Assembly: GCF_020991365.1 (NCBI RefSeq)
Contig: NZ_JAJLRA010000005.1
Span: 1 to 64,000 of the forward strand
Origin: Streptacidiphilus sp. ASG 303
GTDB lineage: Bacteria; Actinomycetota; Actinomycetes; Streptomycetales; Streptomycetaceae
Direction: 5' to 3'
Length of the DNA stretch: 64,000 nucleotides
Shown here: positions 35,504 through 43,257 of the stretch, one piece after another
Position numbering within the stretch: the first letter of the stretch is position 1
Layout of the letters: the number at the start of each line of letters is the position of its first letter
Made by a program: the position numbers and the translations under genes
Notes under the pieces: generated by a model
The model's database searches: none
What the model was told of the DNA's origin: nothing
What the model saw: the letters and a program-made list of their open reading frames with translations, nothing else

Positions 35504-36838
35504 TCAGACGTAACGCCAGCCGGGGCCGGTGCGCGCCCGCTGCCCGGCGCCGGTGGCGACGGCCTCGCGGTACCGGTCGGCGGTGAGGGCGGCGGCGCGC
35601 TCCCAGGTGAAGCGGGCCAGGACGCGCTCGCGGCCGGCCTCGCCGATGCGGGCGCGCAGCTCCGGGTCGTCGAGCATCCGGCCGAGGGCGGCGGCGAGGG
35701 CGCCGGCGTCGCCGGGCGGCACGGCCAGGCAGGTCTCCCCGTGGGGTCCGGCGACCTCGGGGATGGCGCCGCCGGTGGTGGCGACCAGGGGGGTGCCCGT
35801 GGCCATGGCCTCGGCGGCGGGCAGCGAGAAGCCCTCGTACAGGGAGGGGACGCAGGCGACCTCGGCGGAGCGGTAGAGGTCGACCAGCTCGGCGTCGGTG
35901 AGGCCGCTGCGGAAGGTGACGTGCCCCTCCAGGCCCAGGCGGCGGACGGCCTCGGCGACCGGCCCGTCGTCGCGGCTGCGGCCGACGACGACCAGGTGCG
36001 CCTCACGTTCGGTGCGGACCTTGCCGAGCGCCTCGACGAGGTGGACCAGGCCCTTGAGCGGCACGTCGGCGCTGGAGGTGGTGACGATCCGTCCGGGGAC
36101 GACCGGCACGGAGGCGTCCGGCGACCACAGGCGGGTGTCGGCGCCGATGGGGACGACGCCGATGCGGGCGCGGTCGACGCCCAGGTGCGCGGCGATCTCG
36201 TCGCGGGAGCTGCCGGAGACGGTGAGCACGTGGTCCAGGCGGCGGGCGACGCGCTTCTGCATGCGGGTGAAGGCGTACCAGCGGCGCACCGACAGGCGGC
36301 GCTTGAGGTCCGCGGCGGAGGCCAGTTCCAGCTCGCGGTCGACGGTGACCGGGTGGTGGATGGTGGTGACCAGGGGGAAGCCGTGCCGCTCCAGGCCGAG
36401 CAGGCCGTAGCCGAGGGTCTGGTTGTCGTGGACGACGTCGTACCGGCCGCGGCGGGCGGCGAGGAAGCGGCGGGCGCGCAGCGAGAAGGTGAGCGGCTCG
36501 GGGAAGCCGCCGGTCCACATGGTGGCGACCTCCAGCAGGTCCACGGCGTCGCGGTACTCGCCGGGCCGGGGCGTGCGGAAGGGGTCGGGCTGGCGGTACA
36601 GGTCGAGGCTGGGGATCTCGGTGAAGGAGACCGAGCCGGGGCCGTCGACCTCGTCGAGCACGGGGTAGGGCTGTCCGCCGAGGACCTCGACGCGGTGCCC
36701 GAGGCGGGCCAGCTCGCGGGAGAGGTGCCGGACGTAGACGCCCTGGCCGCCGCAGAACGGGTTCCCCTTGTAGGACAGCAGCGCGACGCGCAGCGGCTGC
36801 TCGGCCTCCCGGGCGGCCCCCTGGGTCTGAGCGGTCAC
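35504..36838 (-). CDS. glycosyltransferase family 4 (GT-B fold)
   Basis: A 444-residue retaining glycosyltransferase. The N-terminal half has LSYKGNPFCGGQGVYVRHLSREL, which binds the acceptor. The C-terminal half has VPSLYEGFSLPAAEAMATG with the E-x7-E motif that binds the sugar nucleotide. GT4 enzymes transfer sugars to lipids or surface glycans. With the following methyltransferase and barrel protein it may make a methylated glycolipid or sugar. The GTG at 36838 has AAGGAG six bases upstream. It is divergent from the KstR-like regulator and shares its operator region. Confidence 0.9.
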   Translation of the reverse strand: MTAQTQGAAREAEQPLRVALLSYKGNPFCGGQGVYVRHLSRELARLGHRVEVLGGQPYPVLDEVDGPGSVSFTEIPSLDLYRQPDPFRTPRPGEYRDAVDLLEVATMWTGGFPEPLTFSLRARRFLAARRGRYDVVHDNQTLGYGLLGLERHGFPLVTTIHHPVTVDRELELASAADLKRRLSVRRWYAFTRMQKRVARRLDHVLTVSGSSRDEIAAHLGVDRARIGVVPIGADTRLWSPDASVPVVPGRIVTTSSADVPLKGLVHLVEALGKVRTEREAHLVVVGRSRDDGPVAEAVRRLGLEGHVTFRSGLTDAELVDLYRSAEVACVPSLYEGFSLPAAEAMATGTPLVATTGGAIPEVAGPHGETCLAVPPGDAGALAAALGRMLDDPELRARIGEAGRERVLARFTWERAAALTADRYREAVATGAGQRARTGPGWRYV

Positions 36839-36889
36839 CCTCGGCTCCTTCTTCCCGCACCGCCCCGGGCGCGGACGCCGCGGGTGGGG

Positions 36890-36903
36890 TAGAACAGGTT
36901 TCA
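36890..36903. promoter_or_regulatory. KstR-type operator
   Basis: TAGAACAGGTTTCA fits the published mycobacterial KstR motif TnnAACnnGTTnnA at every defined base. It lies 52 bases upstream of the glycosyltransferase start and 105 bases upstream of the KstR-like TetR gene, so the regulator could control both. Confidence 0.65.
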
Positions 36904-37007
36904 GTATCGAACATCTGGGAGAACTCGAAGATACCGGCCCGCGGGCCTCCCGCCGGAGGCAGGGCTGGTGATTCGCGCCACGCCGGAGCCGACCACGGGG
37001 GGCACCC

Positions 37008-37727
37008 ATGACGGCAGGTCCGACCCCGCACGCCGAACCGGCCGCGCACGCCGGACCGGCCGCCCGTACCGGGCCGGCCGGGCACGCCCGCCGGGCCGCG
37101 CCGGGCCGCGCCCGCACCGCGGGGGCGGGCGCCTCCCATCCTGCCGGTACCGGGGGCGCACCGCTCACCGGGCGGCAGGAGGAGCGGCGGCGCCGCATCC
37201 TGGAGGCCGCTGCGGCGCTGGCCTGCCGGGGCGGCTTCGACGCGGTGCAGATGCGGGAGGTCGCGGAGGGCTCGGGCGTGGCCCTGGGGACGCTGTACCG
37301 CTACTTCCCCTCCAAGACGCACCTGCTGGTCGCCGTCATGGAGGACCGGCTGCAGCTCATGCGCGACCGGCTGCGCCGCCGCCCGCCCGCCGGGGACGAC
37401 CCCGCGGCCCGGGTCGCCGACGTCCTGATGCGCGCCTTCCACCGACTGCAGCGCGAGCCGCGGCTCGCCGAGGCGATGGTGCGGGCGCTGACCTCGGCCG
37501 ACCGGTCGGCCGGCGCCGAGGCCGACCGGGTGGGCCGGCTCACCACCGCCGTCGTCGTGGACGCCATGGGGCTGGACCGGCCGCCCACCGCGGGGGAGCT
37601 CGCCGCCGTCCGGGTCGTCGGGCACACCTGGCAGTCGGCCCTGGTCTCGTGGCTCTCCGGCCGGTCCTCCATCGCCGAGGTCCGGGGCGACCTGGAGACC
37701 GCCGCCCGGCTGCTGACCCTGGGGTGA
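37008..37727 (+). CDS. TetR-family regulator, KstR-like
   Basis: A 239-residue DNA-binding repressor. After an alanine/proline-rich lead of about 52 residues, the helix-turn-helix reads RILEAAAALACRGGFDAVQM then VALGTLYRYFPSKTHLLVA, the recognition helix type of KstR, the sterol and lipid catabolism repressor of actinobacteria. The C-terminal domain (from about residue 120) binds a ligand, probably an acyl- or sterol-CoA if the homology holds. An exact KstR-type operator stands upstream between it and the glycosyltransferase operon. The long lead may be an artefact of a downstream true start. Confidence 0.88.
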   Translation: MTAGPTPHAEPAAHAGPAARTGPAGHARRAAPGRARTAGAGASHPAGTGGAPLTGRQEERRRRILEAAAALACRGGFDAVQMREVAEGSGVALGTLYRYFPSKTHLLVAVMEDRLQLMRDRLRRRPPAGDDPAARVADVLMRAFHRLQREPRLAEAMVRALTSADRSAGAEADRVGRLTTAVVVDAMGLDRPPTAGELAAVRVVGHTWQSALVSWLSGRSSIAEVRGDLETAARLLTLG

Positions 37728-37849
37728 GCGCCCCTCCCGGGCGTCCGCGCCGGGCGCGGGCCCCGGCGGCCCCGCGGGTTCCGGACCCGCGCGCCCCGGC
37801 CCCGCGGGCCCCTGTCCCGCCCCCGGGGCGGTCCCGTGCGGGCGCCCGT

Positions 37850-37855
37850 TAGAGT
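37850..37855 (+). promoter_or_regulatory. -10 box of the cobalamin-regulated operon
   Basis: TAGAGT lies about ten bases before the riboswitch begins, so the riboswitch would be at the very 5' end of the transcript. The -35 region is GC-only. Confidence 0.5.
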
Positions 37856-37867
37856 GTCCGCGACACA

Positions 37868-37985
37868 ACTCCATGCGCCTCCCGTCCGGGGGAAGCCGGT
37901 GCAAGTCCGGCACTGACCACGCAGCCGTGAGCCCGCCCCCCAGGCGGGCGAGTCGGAATGCCCGGCGGAGGCGAGCGGCTTCCCG
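37868..37985 (+). ncRNA. cobalamin (adenosylcobalamin-type) riboswitch
   Basis: The conserved core is visible: GGGGGAAGCCGGTGCAAGTC, then CCGGCACTGACCACGCAGCC GTGAG and, after a variable hairpin (CCCGCC...GGCGGG), GAGTCGGAATGCCCGGCGG. These match the GGTG-AA-TCC, CTG-CC-CGCA-C-GT and GTC-GA-GCC blocks of B12 riboswitches. It lies 100 bases before the first start codon. In actinobacteria such elements reduce expression when cobalamin is abundant, most likely by hiding the ribosome binding site. It ties the following operon to corrinoid supply. Confidence 0.9.
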
Positions 37986-38085
37986 GGCCCGCGGCAGCGG
38001 ACGTCCGGCACCCGTCGAGGTCTACGGACGGCCGGCGCCCGCACGGTGGCGGCCACGACCGCTCACCGAAAGGCAACACCCGCTG

Positions 38086-39504
38086 ATGCTCTCCGCCGCC
38101 GCCCGCGCCGGCGCCGCGCTCGCCTGCGCCGCGCTCCTCACCGGCACCGCCGCCGCACCGGCCCTCGCCGACGACTCCGCCTCCCCGGCCGCGTCCGCCG
38201 CCTCCCCCTCGCCGGTGGCGGTGCCCCCGGGCCTGTACGGCAAGGACGACCCGACCTACGACGGCGTCTGGCGGCAGTCCCTGGCGCTGCTCGCCCTGCA
38301 CACCGCCCAGGTGCGGCCCGCCGACGCCGCCGTGCGGTGGCTCACCGGGCAGCAGTGCGGCGACGGCGGCTGGCCGTCCTTCCGCGCCGACACCGCCGAC
38401 GCGTGCACCGCGGCCACCGAGGACAGCAACGCCACCGCGCTCGCCGTCCAGGCCCTGACCGCCCTCGGCGGCCACGACGCCGCCACCGCCAGGGGCGTCT
38501 CCTGGCTGCGCCGCCACCAGAACCCCGACGGCGGCTGGTCGTACAACCCCGGCGGCGCCAGCGACGGGAACTCCACCGGCCTCGCCGTCAACGCCCTCGT
38601 CGCCGCCAAGGCCGACCCGGCCCAGGTGCGCAAGCACGACCGCAGCGCCTACGACGGCCTGGCCTCCTTCCAGCTCGGCTGCGACGCCCCCGCGGCGAAG
38701 CGGGGCGCGTTCGCGTACCAGCCCGACAAGTCCGGCGCGCTGGAGCCCAACGACCTCGCCTCCGCCCAGGCCCTGCTCGCCGCGGCCGGCGGCGCCCTGC
38801 CCGTCGCGCCGGGCGCGCGCCGGGAGAAGCCGGCCGCCGCGCCGGACTGCGCCGCCGGGGCGAAGGGCGCCCTGCCCCGCGAGAGCTCCGCCGAGGCGGA
38901 CGCGCACTTCCTCGTCGGGCGGCTGGCCGCGGGCAAGCAGCGGCTGATGCAGTCGCTCCCCGGCGCCGCCCCCGCGCCCGACTACAACGCCACCTCCTGG
39001 GCCGTGCTGGGCCTGGTCGCGGCCGGGCACCCGGACCAGGCGTCCGACGCCGCCGACTGGCTGGCGGGCAACGGCTACGCCTGGATGCAGGGCAAGCAGG
39101 GCGTCAACCCGGCGTCCGCCGCGACGCTGCTGCTGGTGGCGAAGGCGACCGGGCTGGACCCGTACAACTTCGGCGGCAGCAACGTCGTCCAGATGCTGGT
39201 GAACTCCGGCCCGGCCCCCGCCTCGCTCCCCTCCGCCGCCGCCTCGGCCGCCTCCGCCGCGCCCGACGGCACCAAGGCGCCCGGCTCCTCGGTGACCGGC
39301 GCGGACGAGGACGAGAACGGCGGCTTCTCCCCCGTGTGGCTGATCGGCATGGGCCTGGCCGCCGGCATCGGCGGCGGGGTGTTCCTCAGCCGCCGGGGGA
39401 AGCGGGGACCGGCGGGCACGGCCCCGGCCGCCGCCCCCGCGTCCGCCGCCCCCGCCGACGACGCGCGGGACGGCGCGGCCGCCGGCGGCGGCGACGACCG
39501 ATGA
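38086..39504 (+). CDS. surface alpha/alpha-barrel protein, candidate corrinoid-capture protein
   Basis: A 472-residue exported protein: signal peptide (residues 1 to about 32, ending PALADD), an alpha/alpha-toroid domain of squalene-oxidase-type repeats (LTGQQCGDGGWPSF, RRHQNPDGGWSYNP, LAGNGYAWMQG), a linker and a C-terminal membrane anchor (about 425 to 445, WLIGMGLAAGIGGGVFL) followed by arginines. It is therefore displayed outside the cell. It is the first gene after a cobalamin riboswitch and is coupled to an ECF transporter. Animal intrinsic factor and transcobalamin bind B12 with the same kind of alpha6/alpha6 barrel, so capture of a corrinoid is a reasoned inference. Confidence 0.82.
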   Translation: MLSAAARAGAALACAALLTGTAAAPALADDSASPAASAASPSPVAVPPGLYGKDDPTYDGVWRQSLALLALHTAQVRPADAAVRWLTGQQCGDGGWPSFRADTADACTAATEDSNATALAVQALTALGGHDAATARGVSWLRRHQNPDGGWSYNPGGASDGNSTGLAVNALVAAKADPAQVRKHDRSAYDGLASFQLGCDAPAAKRGAFAYQPDKSGALEPNDLASAQALLAAAGGALPVAPGARREKPAAAPDCAAGAKGALPRESSAEADAHFLVGRLAAGKQRLMQSLPGAAPAPDYNATSWAVLGLVAAGHPDQASDAADWLAGNGYAWMQGKQGVNPASAATLLLVAKATGLDPYNFGGSNVVQMLVNSGPAPASLPSAAASAASAAPDGTKAPGSSVTGADEDENGGFSPVWLIGMGLAAGIGGGVFLSRRGKRGPAGTAPAAAPASAAPADDARDGAAAGGGDDR

Positions 39505-40220
39505 CGGGGACCGGGACCGGGACCGGGACGGGGACCCGGGCGCGCGTCCGGCCGGGCGCCGCGGCGCGCCCGGCCGCCCGGGCCCTCGTCCTCGCGGCGG
39601 CCGCCGCGCTCCCGCTGCTGGCCGCCGCCCCGGCGCAGGCCACCGGGTACCGCTACTGGTCGTTCTGGGACGGCAGCAGCGGCTCCTGGACGTACCAGCA
39701 GCAGGGGCCGGCCACCTACCGGCCGCAGGACGGCGGCGTGGACGGCTGGCGGTTCGCGGTGAGCCCCGACGGCGGCAGCGGCGCCGCCCGGCCGCGCGCG
39801 GCCGCCGGCTTCGCGGCGGTCTGCGGCGGCACCGCGGCCCGCGCGGGCCGCAAGCGGGTCGCCGTGGTGCTCGACTTCGGCACCCCCGCCGACGCCCCGG
39901 CGGGCGAGCGGCCCCCGGCCCGGCGCACCGCCTGCGCGGTCGTCCCCGAGGACGCGAACAGCGCCGAGGTGCTGGCCGCGACCGTGCCGCCGCTGCGCTA
40001 CGACGCCAGCGCCATCCTGTGCGCCATCGCCGGGTACCCCCGGTCCGGCTGCGGCGAGGCCGTCGGCGCGGGCACCGCGGACGCGGCGGGGGCGCCCGCG
40101 AAGGGCGGCGGGAGCGGTGACGGCGGCGGTCCGTCCGTCGGGCTGGCCGCGGGCGGGGCGGTGGTCGCGGCGGTCGCGGCCGGCGCCGTCGTCCGGGCCC
40201 GCCGCCGGCGTACGCCGTGA
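39501..40220 (+). CDS. SCO2322-family surface protein
   Basis: A 239-residue exported protein. Its ATG overlaps the preceding stop. A threonine/glycine repeat lead and a signal peptide (to about residue 47, APAQA) are followed by YRYWSFWDGSSGSWTYQ and YRPQDGGVDGWRF, the hallmark of the family named after S. coelicolor SCO2322. Two cysteine pairs lie later, and a C-terminal hydrophobic helix with arginine-rich end (about 210 to 232) anchors it. The pattern of W-x-Y strands and an aromatic-capped turn resembles the small beta domain (DUF4430) of intrinsic-factor-like proteins; that resemblance is my reading, not established. It always seems to accompany this ECF transporter type. Confidence 0.82.
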   Translation: MTGTGTGTGTGTRARVRPGAAARPAARALVLAAAAALPLLAAAPAQATGYRYWSFWDGSSGSWTYQQQGPATYRPQDGGVDGWRFAVSPDGGSGAARPRAAAGFAAVCGGTAARAGRKRVAVVLDFGTPADAPAGERPPARRTACAVVPEDANSAEVLAATVPPLRYDASAILCAIAGYPRSGCGEAVGAGTADAAGAPAKGGGSGDGGGPSVGLAAGGAVVAAVAAGAVVRARRRRTP

Positions 40221-41614
40221 ACCCGCAGTCCGTGGACCCGCAGTCCGTGGACCCGCAGGCAGCGGGTCCGCGCCCCGCGGCCCCGCCCGCCGGCCCCGCG
40301 GCCGCGGCGGTCCCCGCCGCACGCACGGCCGGCGGCGGGGAGCAGCGGCGGCCCGCCCGCGACCGTGCCGGCCGCCGCCGCACGGCCCGCCGTCCCGCCG
40401 CCGGGCCGCGGCAGCTGCACCCGGGCGCGTGGTGGCTGTGGGCGCTGGGCCTGGGCACCGCCGCCTCCCGCACGACGAACCCGCTGCTGCTGCTCCTCGC
40501 CGCGGCCGTCGCCGGGCACGTCGTCGCCGCCCGGCGCGGCGACGCCCCCTGGTCGCGGTCGTACGGGGCGTTCCTGCGGCTGGGCCTGGTGGTGCTCGGC
40601 ATCCGGCTGGTCTTCGCCGTGCTGCTGGGCTCGCCGGTCCCGGGCACCCGCGTGCTGTTCACCCTCCCCGAGGTGCCGCTGCCCGACTGGGCCCAGGGGG
40701 TGCGGCTGGGCGGCCGGGTCACCGCGGAGGCCCTGGCCTTCGCCCTGGAGGACGGCCTGAGGCTGGCCGTGCTGCTGGGCTGCGTCGGCGCGGCGAACGC
40801 GCTCGCGAGCCCCGCCCGGCTGCTGCGCTCCCTGCCGGGCGCCCTGTACGAGGCGGGGGTGGCGGTGGTCGTCGCCATGACGTTCGCGCCGAACCTCGTC
40901 GCCGACGTGCGGCGGCTGCGGGCCGCCCGGCGGCTGCGGGGGCGCCCCGACCGGGGCGTGCGGGCGCTGCTGAGCGTGGGCCTGCCGGTCCTGGAGGGGG
41001 CCCTGGAGCGATCGGTCGGCCTGGCCGCCGCCATGGACACCCGCGGCTTCGGCCGCACCGCCGACGTGCCGCCCGCCGTGCGCCGCACCACGGCGGCGCT
41101 CACCCTCACCGGCCTGACCGGGGTGTGCGTCGCGGTGTACGGGCTGCTGACCGACACCGGCACGGTGTGGGCGCTGCCGCTGCTGGCCGCCGGACTGGCC
41201 GCCGCCGCGGGCGGACTGGTGCTCGGCGGGCGGCGGGCGCTGCGCACCCGCCACCGGCCCGACCCGTGGGCGGCCCGGGAGTGGCTGACCGCCGGCTCGG
41301 GCGCGGCCGTCGCGGGGCTGACGGTGTGGCTGTCGACCCGCGACCCGGGCGCCTTCCACCCGCCGGCCGTCCCGCTCACCGCGCCCGCGCTGCCGCTGCT
41401 GCCGGCCGCCGCCGTGCTGCTGGGCCTGGTCCCGGCGGTCGCCGCACCGGTCCCGCCGCGGACGGCGGGGCAGGGTCCGCGGGAGGCGGCCGGCACGCGG
41501 GAGGGCACGGGAGCCGGGGCGCGCACCGCCGCGGGGGGACCGGGGCACCCGCGGGGGCGGCGGGCGCGGCAGGAACGGAAGGACGCAGAGGAACGGAAGG
41601 AGGCCGACCGGTGA
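40217..41614 (+). CDS. ECF transporter T component (CbiQ-like)
   Basis: A 465-residue integral membrane protein, the coupling subunit of an energy-coupling-factor importer. About seven hydrophobic helices are seen between residues 80 and 430, and the coupling motif lies in SVGLAAAMDTRGFGR near residue 275 (the x-R-G type helix that binds the ATPase). The first 65 residues are a proline/alanine-rich cytosolic lead. The GTG at 40217 overlaps the previous stop by four bases, and the next gene overlaps its end. It works with the fused ATPase and S component encoded downstream. Confidence 0.9.
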   Translation: MNPQSVDPQSVDPQAAGPRPAAPPAGPAAAAVPAARTAGGGEQRRPARDRAGRRRTARRPAAGPRQLHPGAWWLWALGLGTAASRTTNPLLLLLAAAVAGHVVAARRGDAPWSRSYGAFLRLGLVVLGIRLVFAVLLGSPVPGTRVLFTLPEVPLPDWAQGVRLGGRVTAEALAFALEDGLRLAVLLGCVGAANALASPARLLRSLPGALYEAGVAVVVAMTFAPNLVADVRRLRAARRLRGRPDRGVRALLSVGLPVLEGALERSVGLAAAMDTRGFGRTADVPPAVRRTTAALTLTGLTGVCVAVYGLLTDTGTVWALPLLAAGLAAAAGGLVLGGRRALRTRHRPDPWAAREWLTAGSGAAVAGLTVWLSTRDPGAFHPPAVPLTAPALPLLPAAAVLLGLVPAVAAPVPPRTAGQGPREAAGTREGTGAGARTAAGGPGHPRGRRARQERKDAEERKEADR

Positions 41615-43257
41615 TCACCTTCGAGCAGGTCTCCGTGACCTACCCCGACGCCGACGCCCCCGCCCTGGCCGGGGTGGACCTGCACGTGCCCGAGGGCGAG
41701 CTGTGCCTGCTGGTCGGCCCGTCGGGGTCGGGCAAGTCCACGCTGCTGGGCGCCGTCTCCGGCCTGGTGCCGCACTTCACCGGCGGCGTGCTGCGCGGCC
41801 GCGTCACGGTGGCCGGGCGCGACACCCGCACCCACCGGCCGCGCGACCTCGCCGACGCGGTCGGCACCGTCGGCCAGGACCCGCTGGCCCACTTCGTCAC
41901 CGACACCGTGGAGGACGAGCTCGCCTACGGCCTGGAGTCCCTGGGCACGCCGCCCGAGGTGATGCGCCGCCGCGTCGAGGAGACCCTCGACCTGATGGGC
42001 CTCGCCGAGCTGCGCGACCGGGCGCCCGCCTCCCTCTCCGGCGGCCAGCAGCAGCGGGTGGCGATCGGCTCCGTCCTCGCCGTCGGCCCCCGGCTGCTCG
42101 TCCTGGACGAGCCCACCTCCGCGCTCGACCCCGGCGCGGCGGAGGAGGTGCTGGCGGTGCTCCAGCGGCTCGTCCACGACCTGGGCACCACCGTGCTGCT
42201 GGCCGAGCACCGCCTGGAGCGGGTGGTGCAGTACGCCGACCGGGTGGTGCTGCTGCCCGGCCCCGGCCTGCCCCCGGTGACCGGCGACCCGGCCGAGGTC
42301 ATGGCGGCGTCCCCGGTCTTCCCGCCCGTCGTGGGCCTCGGCCGCGCCGCCGGCTGGTCGCCGCCGCCGCTCTCGGTCCGCGACGCCCGGCGCCGGGCCG
42401 CCCCGCTGCGGGCGCGCCTCGCCGCCGCCGCACCGGCGCCGCGCACCCCCGCCGGGCGGCCGCCCGGCGAGGCCGTCGCCGAGGTGCGCTCCCTCGCGGT
42501 GCGGCGCGGGGGCACGGCGGCGCTGCGCGGCGTCGACCTGGTCCTGCACCGGGGTTCGGTCACCGCCCTGATGGGGCGCAACGGCGCGGGCAAGTCGACC
42601 CTGCTGGGCAGCCTGGTGGGCCTGCACGCGCCCGCGTCCGGCTCGGTGCGGGTCGCCGGGCTGGTCCCGCACCGCACCCGGCCGGCGCAGCTGGTCCGGC
42701 AGGTCGGGCTGGTCCCGCAGGACCCGCGCGACCTGCTGTACGGGGAGACGGTCGCCGCCGAGTGCGCCGCGGCCGACGCCGACGCGGGGGCGGAGCCCGG
42801 CACCTGCCGCGCCCTCGTGGAGCGGCTGCTGCCGGGTCTCGCGGACGGCAGCCACCCGCGCGACCTCTCCGAGGGCCAGCGGCTCTCGCTCGCGCTGGCG
42901 GTCGTCCTCACGGCCCGGCCCGCCCTGCTGCTGCTCGACGAGCCGACCCGGGGGCTGGACTACGCGGCCAAGGAGCGGCTGGTGGGGATCGTGCGCGGGC
43001 TCGCCGCCGAGGAGCCGCGCTGCGCCGTGCTGCTCGCCACCCACGACGTGGAGCTGGCCGCGGAGCTGGCCGACCGCACGGTCGTGCTGGCCGACGGGGA
43101 GGTGGTGGACGACGGACCGACCGCCTCGGTGGTCACCGCCTCGCCCGCCTTCGCCCCGCAGGTGGCGAAGGTGCTCGCCCCCGAGCCCTGGCTGACGGTC
43201 AGTCAGGTCCGCGACGCGCTCACGCCGGTCGGCGCCGCGCCGGGGAGCCCCGCGTGA
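41611..43257 (+). CDS. ECF transporter ATPase, two nucleotide-binding domains fused
   Basis: A 548-residue protein with two ABC domains in tandem, equivalent to EcfA1/A2. Domain 1: Walker A VGPSGSGKSTLL (near residue 38), signature LSGGQQQRVAIG, Walker B LLVLDEPTSALD. Domain 2 (from about residue 290): Walker A GRNGAGKSTLL, signature LSEGQRLSLALA, Walker B LLLLDEPTRGLDY, H-loop ATHDVELA. It powers uptake by ATP hydrolysis at the inner face of the membrane. The GTG overlaps the T-component stop. Confidence 0.93.
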   Translation: MITFEQVSVTYPDADAPALAGVDLHVPEGELCLLVGPSGSGKSTLLGAVSGLVPHFTGGVLRGRVTVAGRDTRTHRPRDLADAVGTVGQDPLAHFVTDTVEDELAYGLESLGTPPEVMRRRVEETLDLMGLAELRDRAPASLSGGQQQRVAIGSVLAVGPRLLVLDEPTSALDPGAAEEVLAVLQRLVHDLGTTVLLAEHRLERVVQYADRVVLLPGPGLPPVTGDPAEVMAASPVFPPVVGLGRAAGWSPPPLSVRDARRRAAPLRARLAAAAPAPRTPAGRPPGEAVAEVRSLAVRRGGTAALRGVDLVLHRGSVTALMGRNGAGKSTLLGSLVGLHAPASGSVRVAGLVPHRTRPAQLVRQVGLVPQDPRDLLYGETVAAECAAADADAGAEPGTCRALVERLLPGLADGSHPRDLSEGQRLSLALAVVLTARPALLLLDEPTRGLDYAAKERLVGIVRGLAAEEPRCAVLLATHDVELAAELADRTVVLADGEVVDDGPTASVVTASPAFAPQVAKVLAPEPWLTVSQVRDALTPVGAAPGSPA

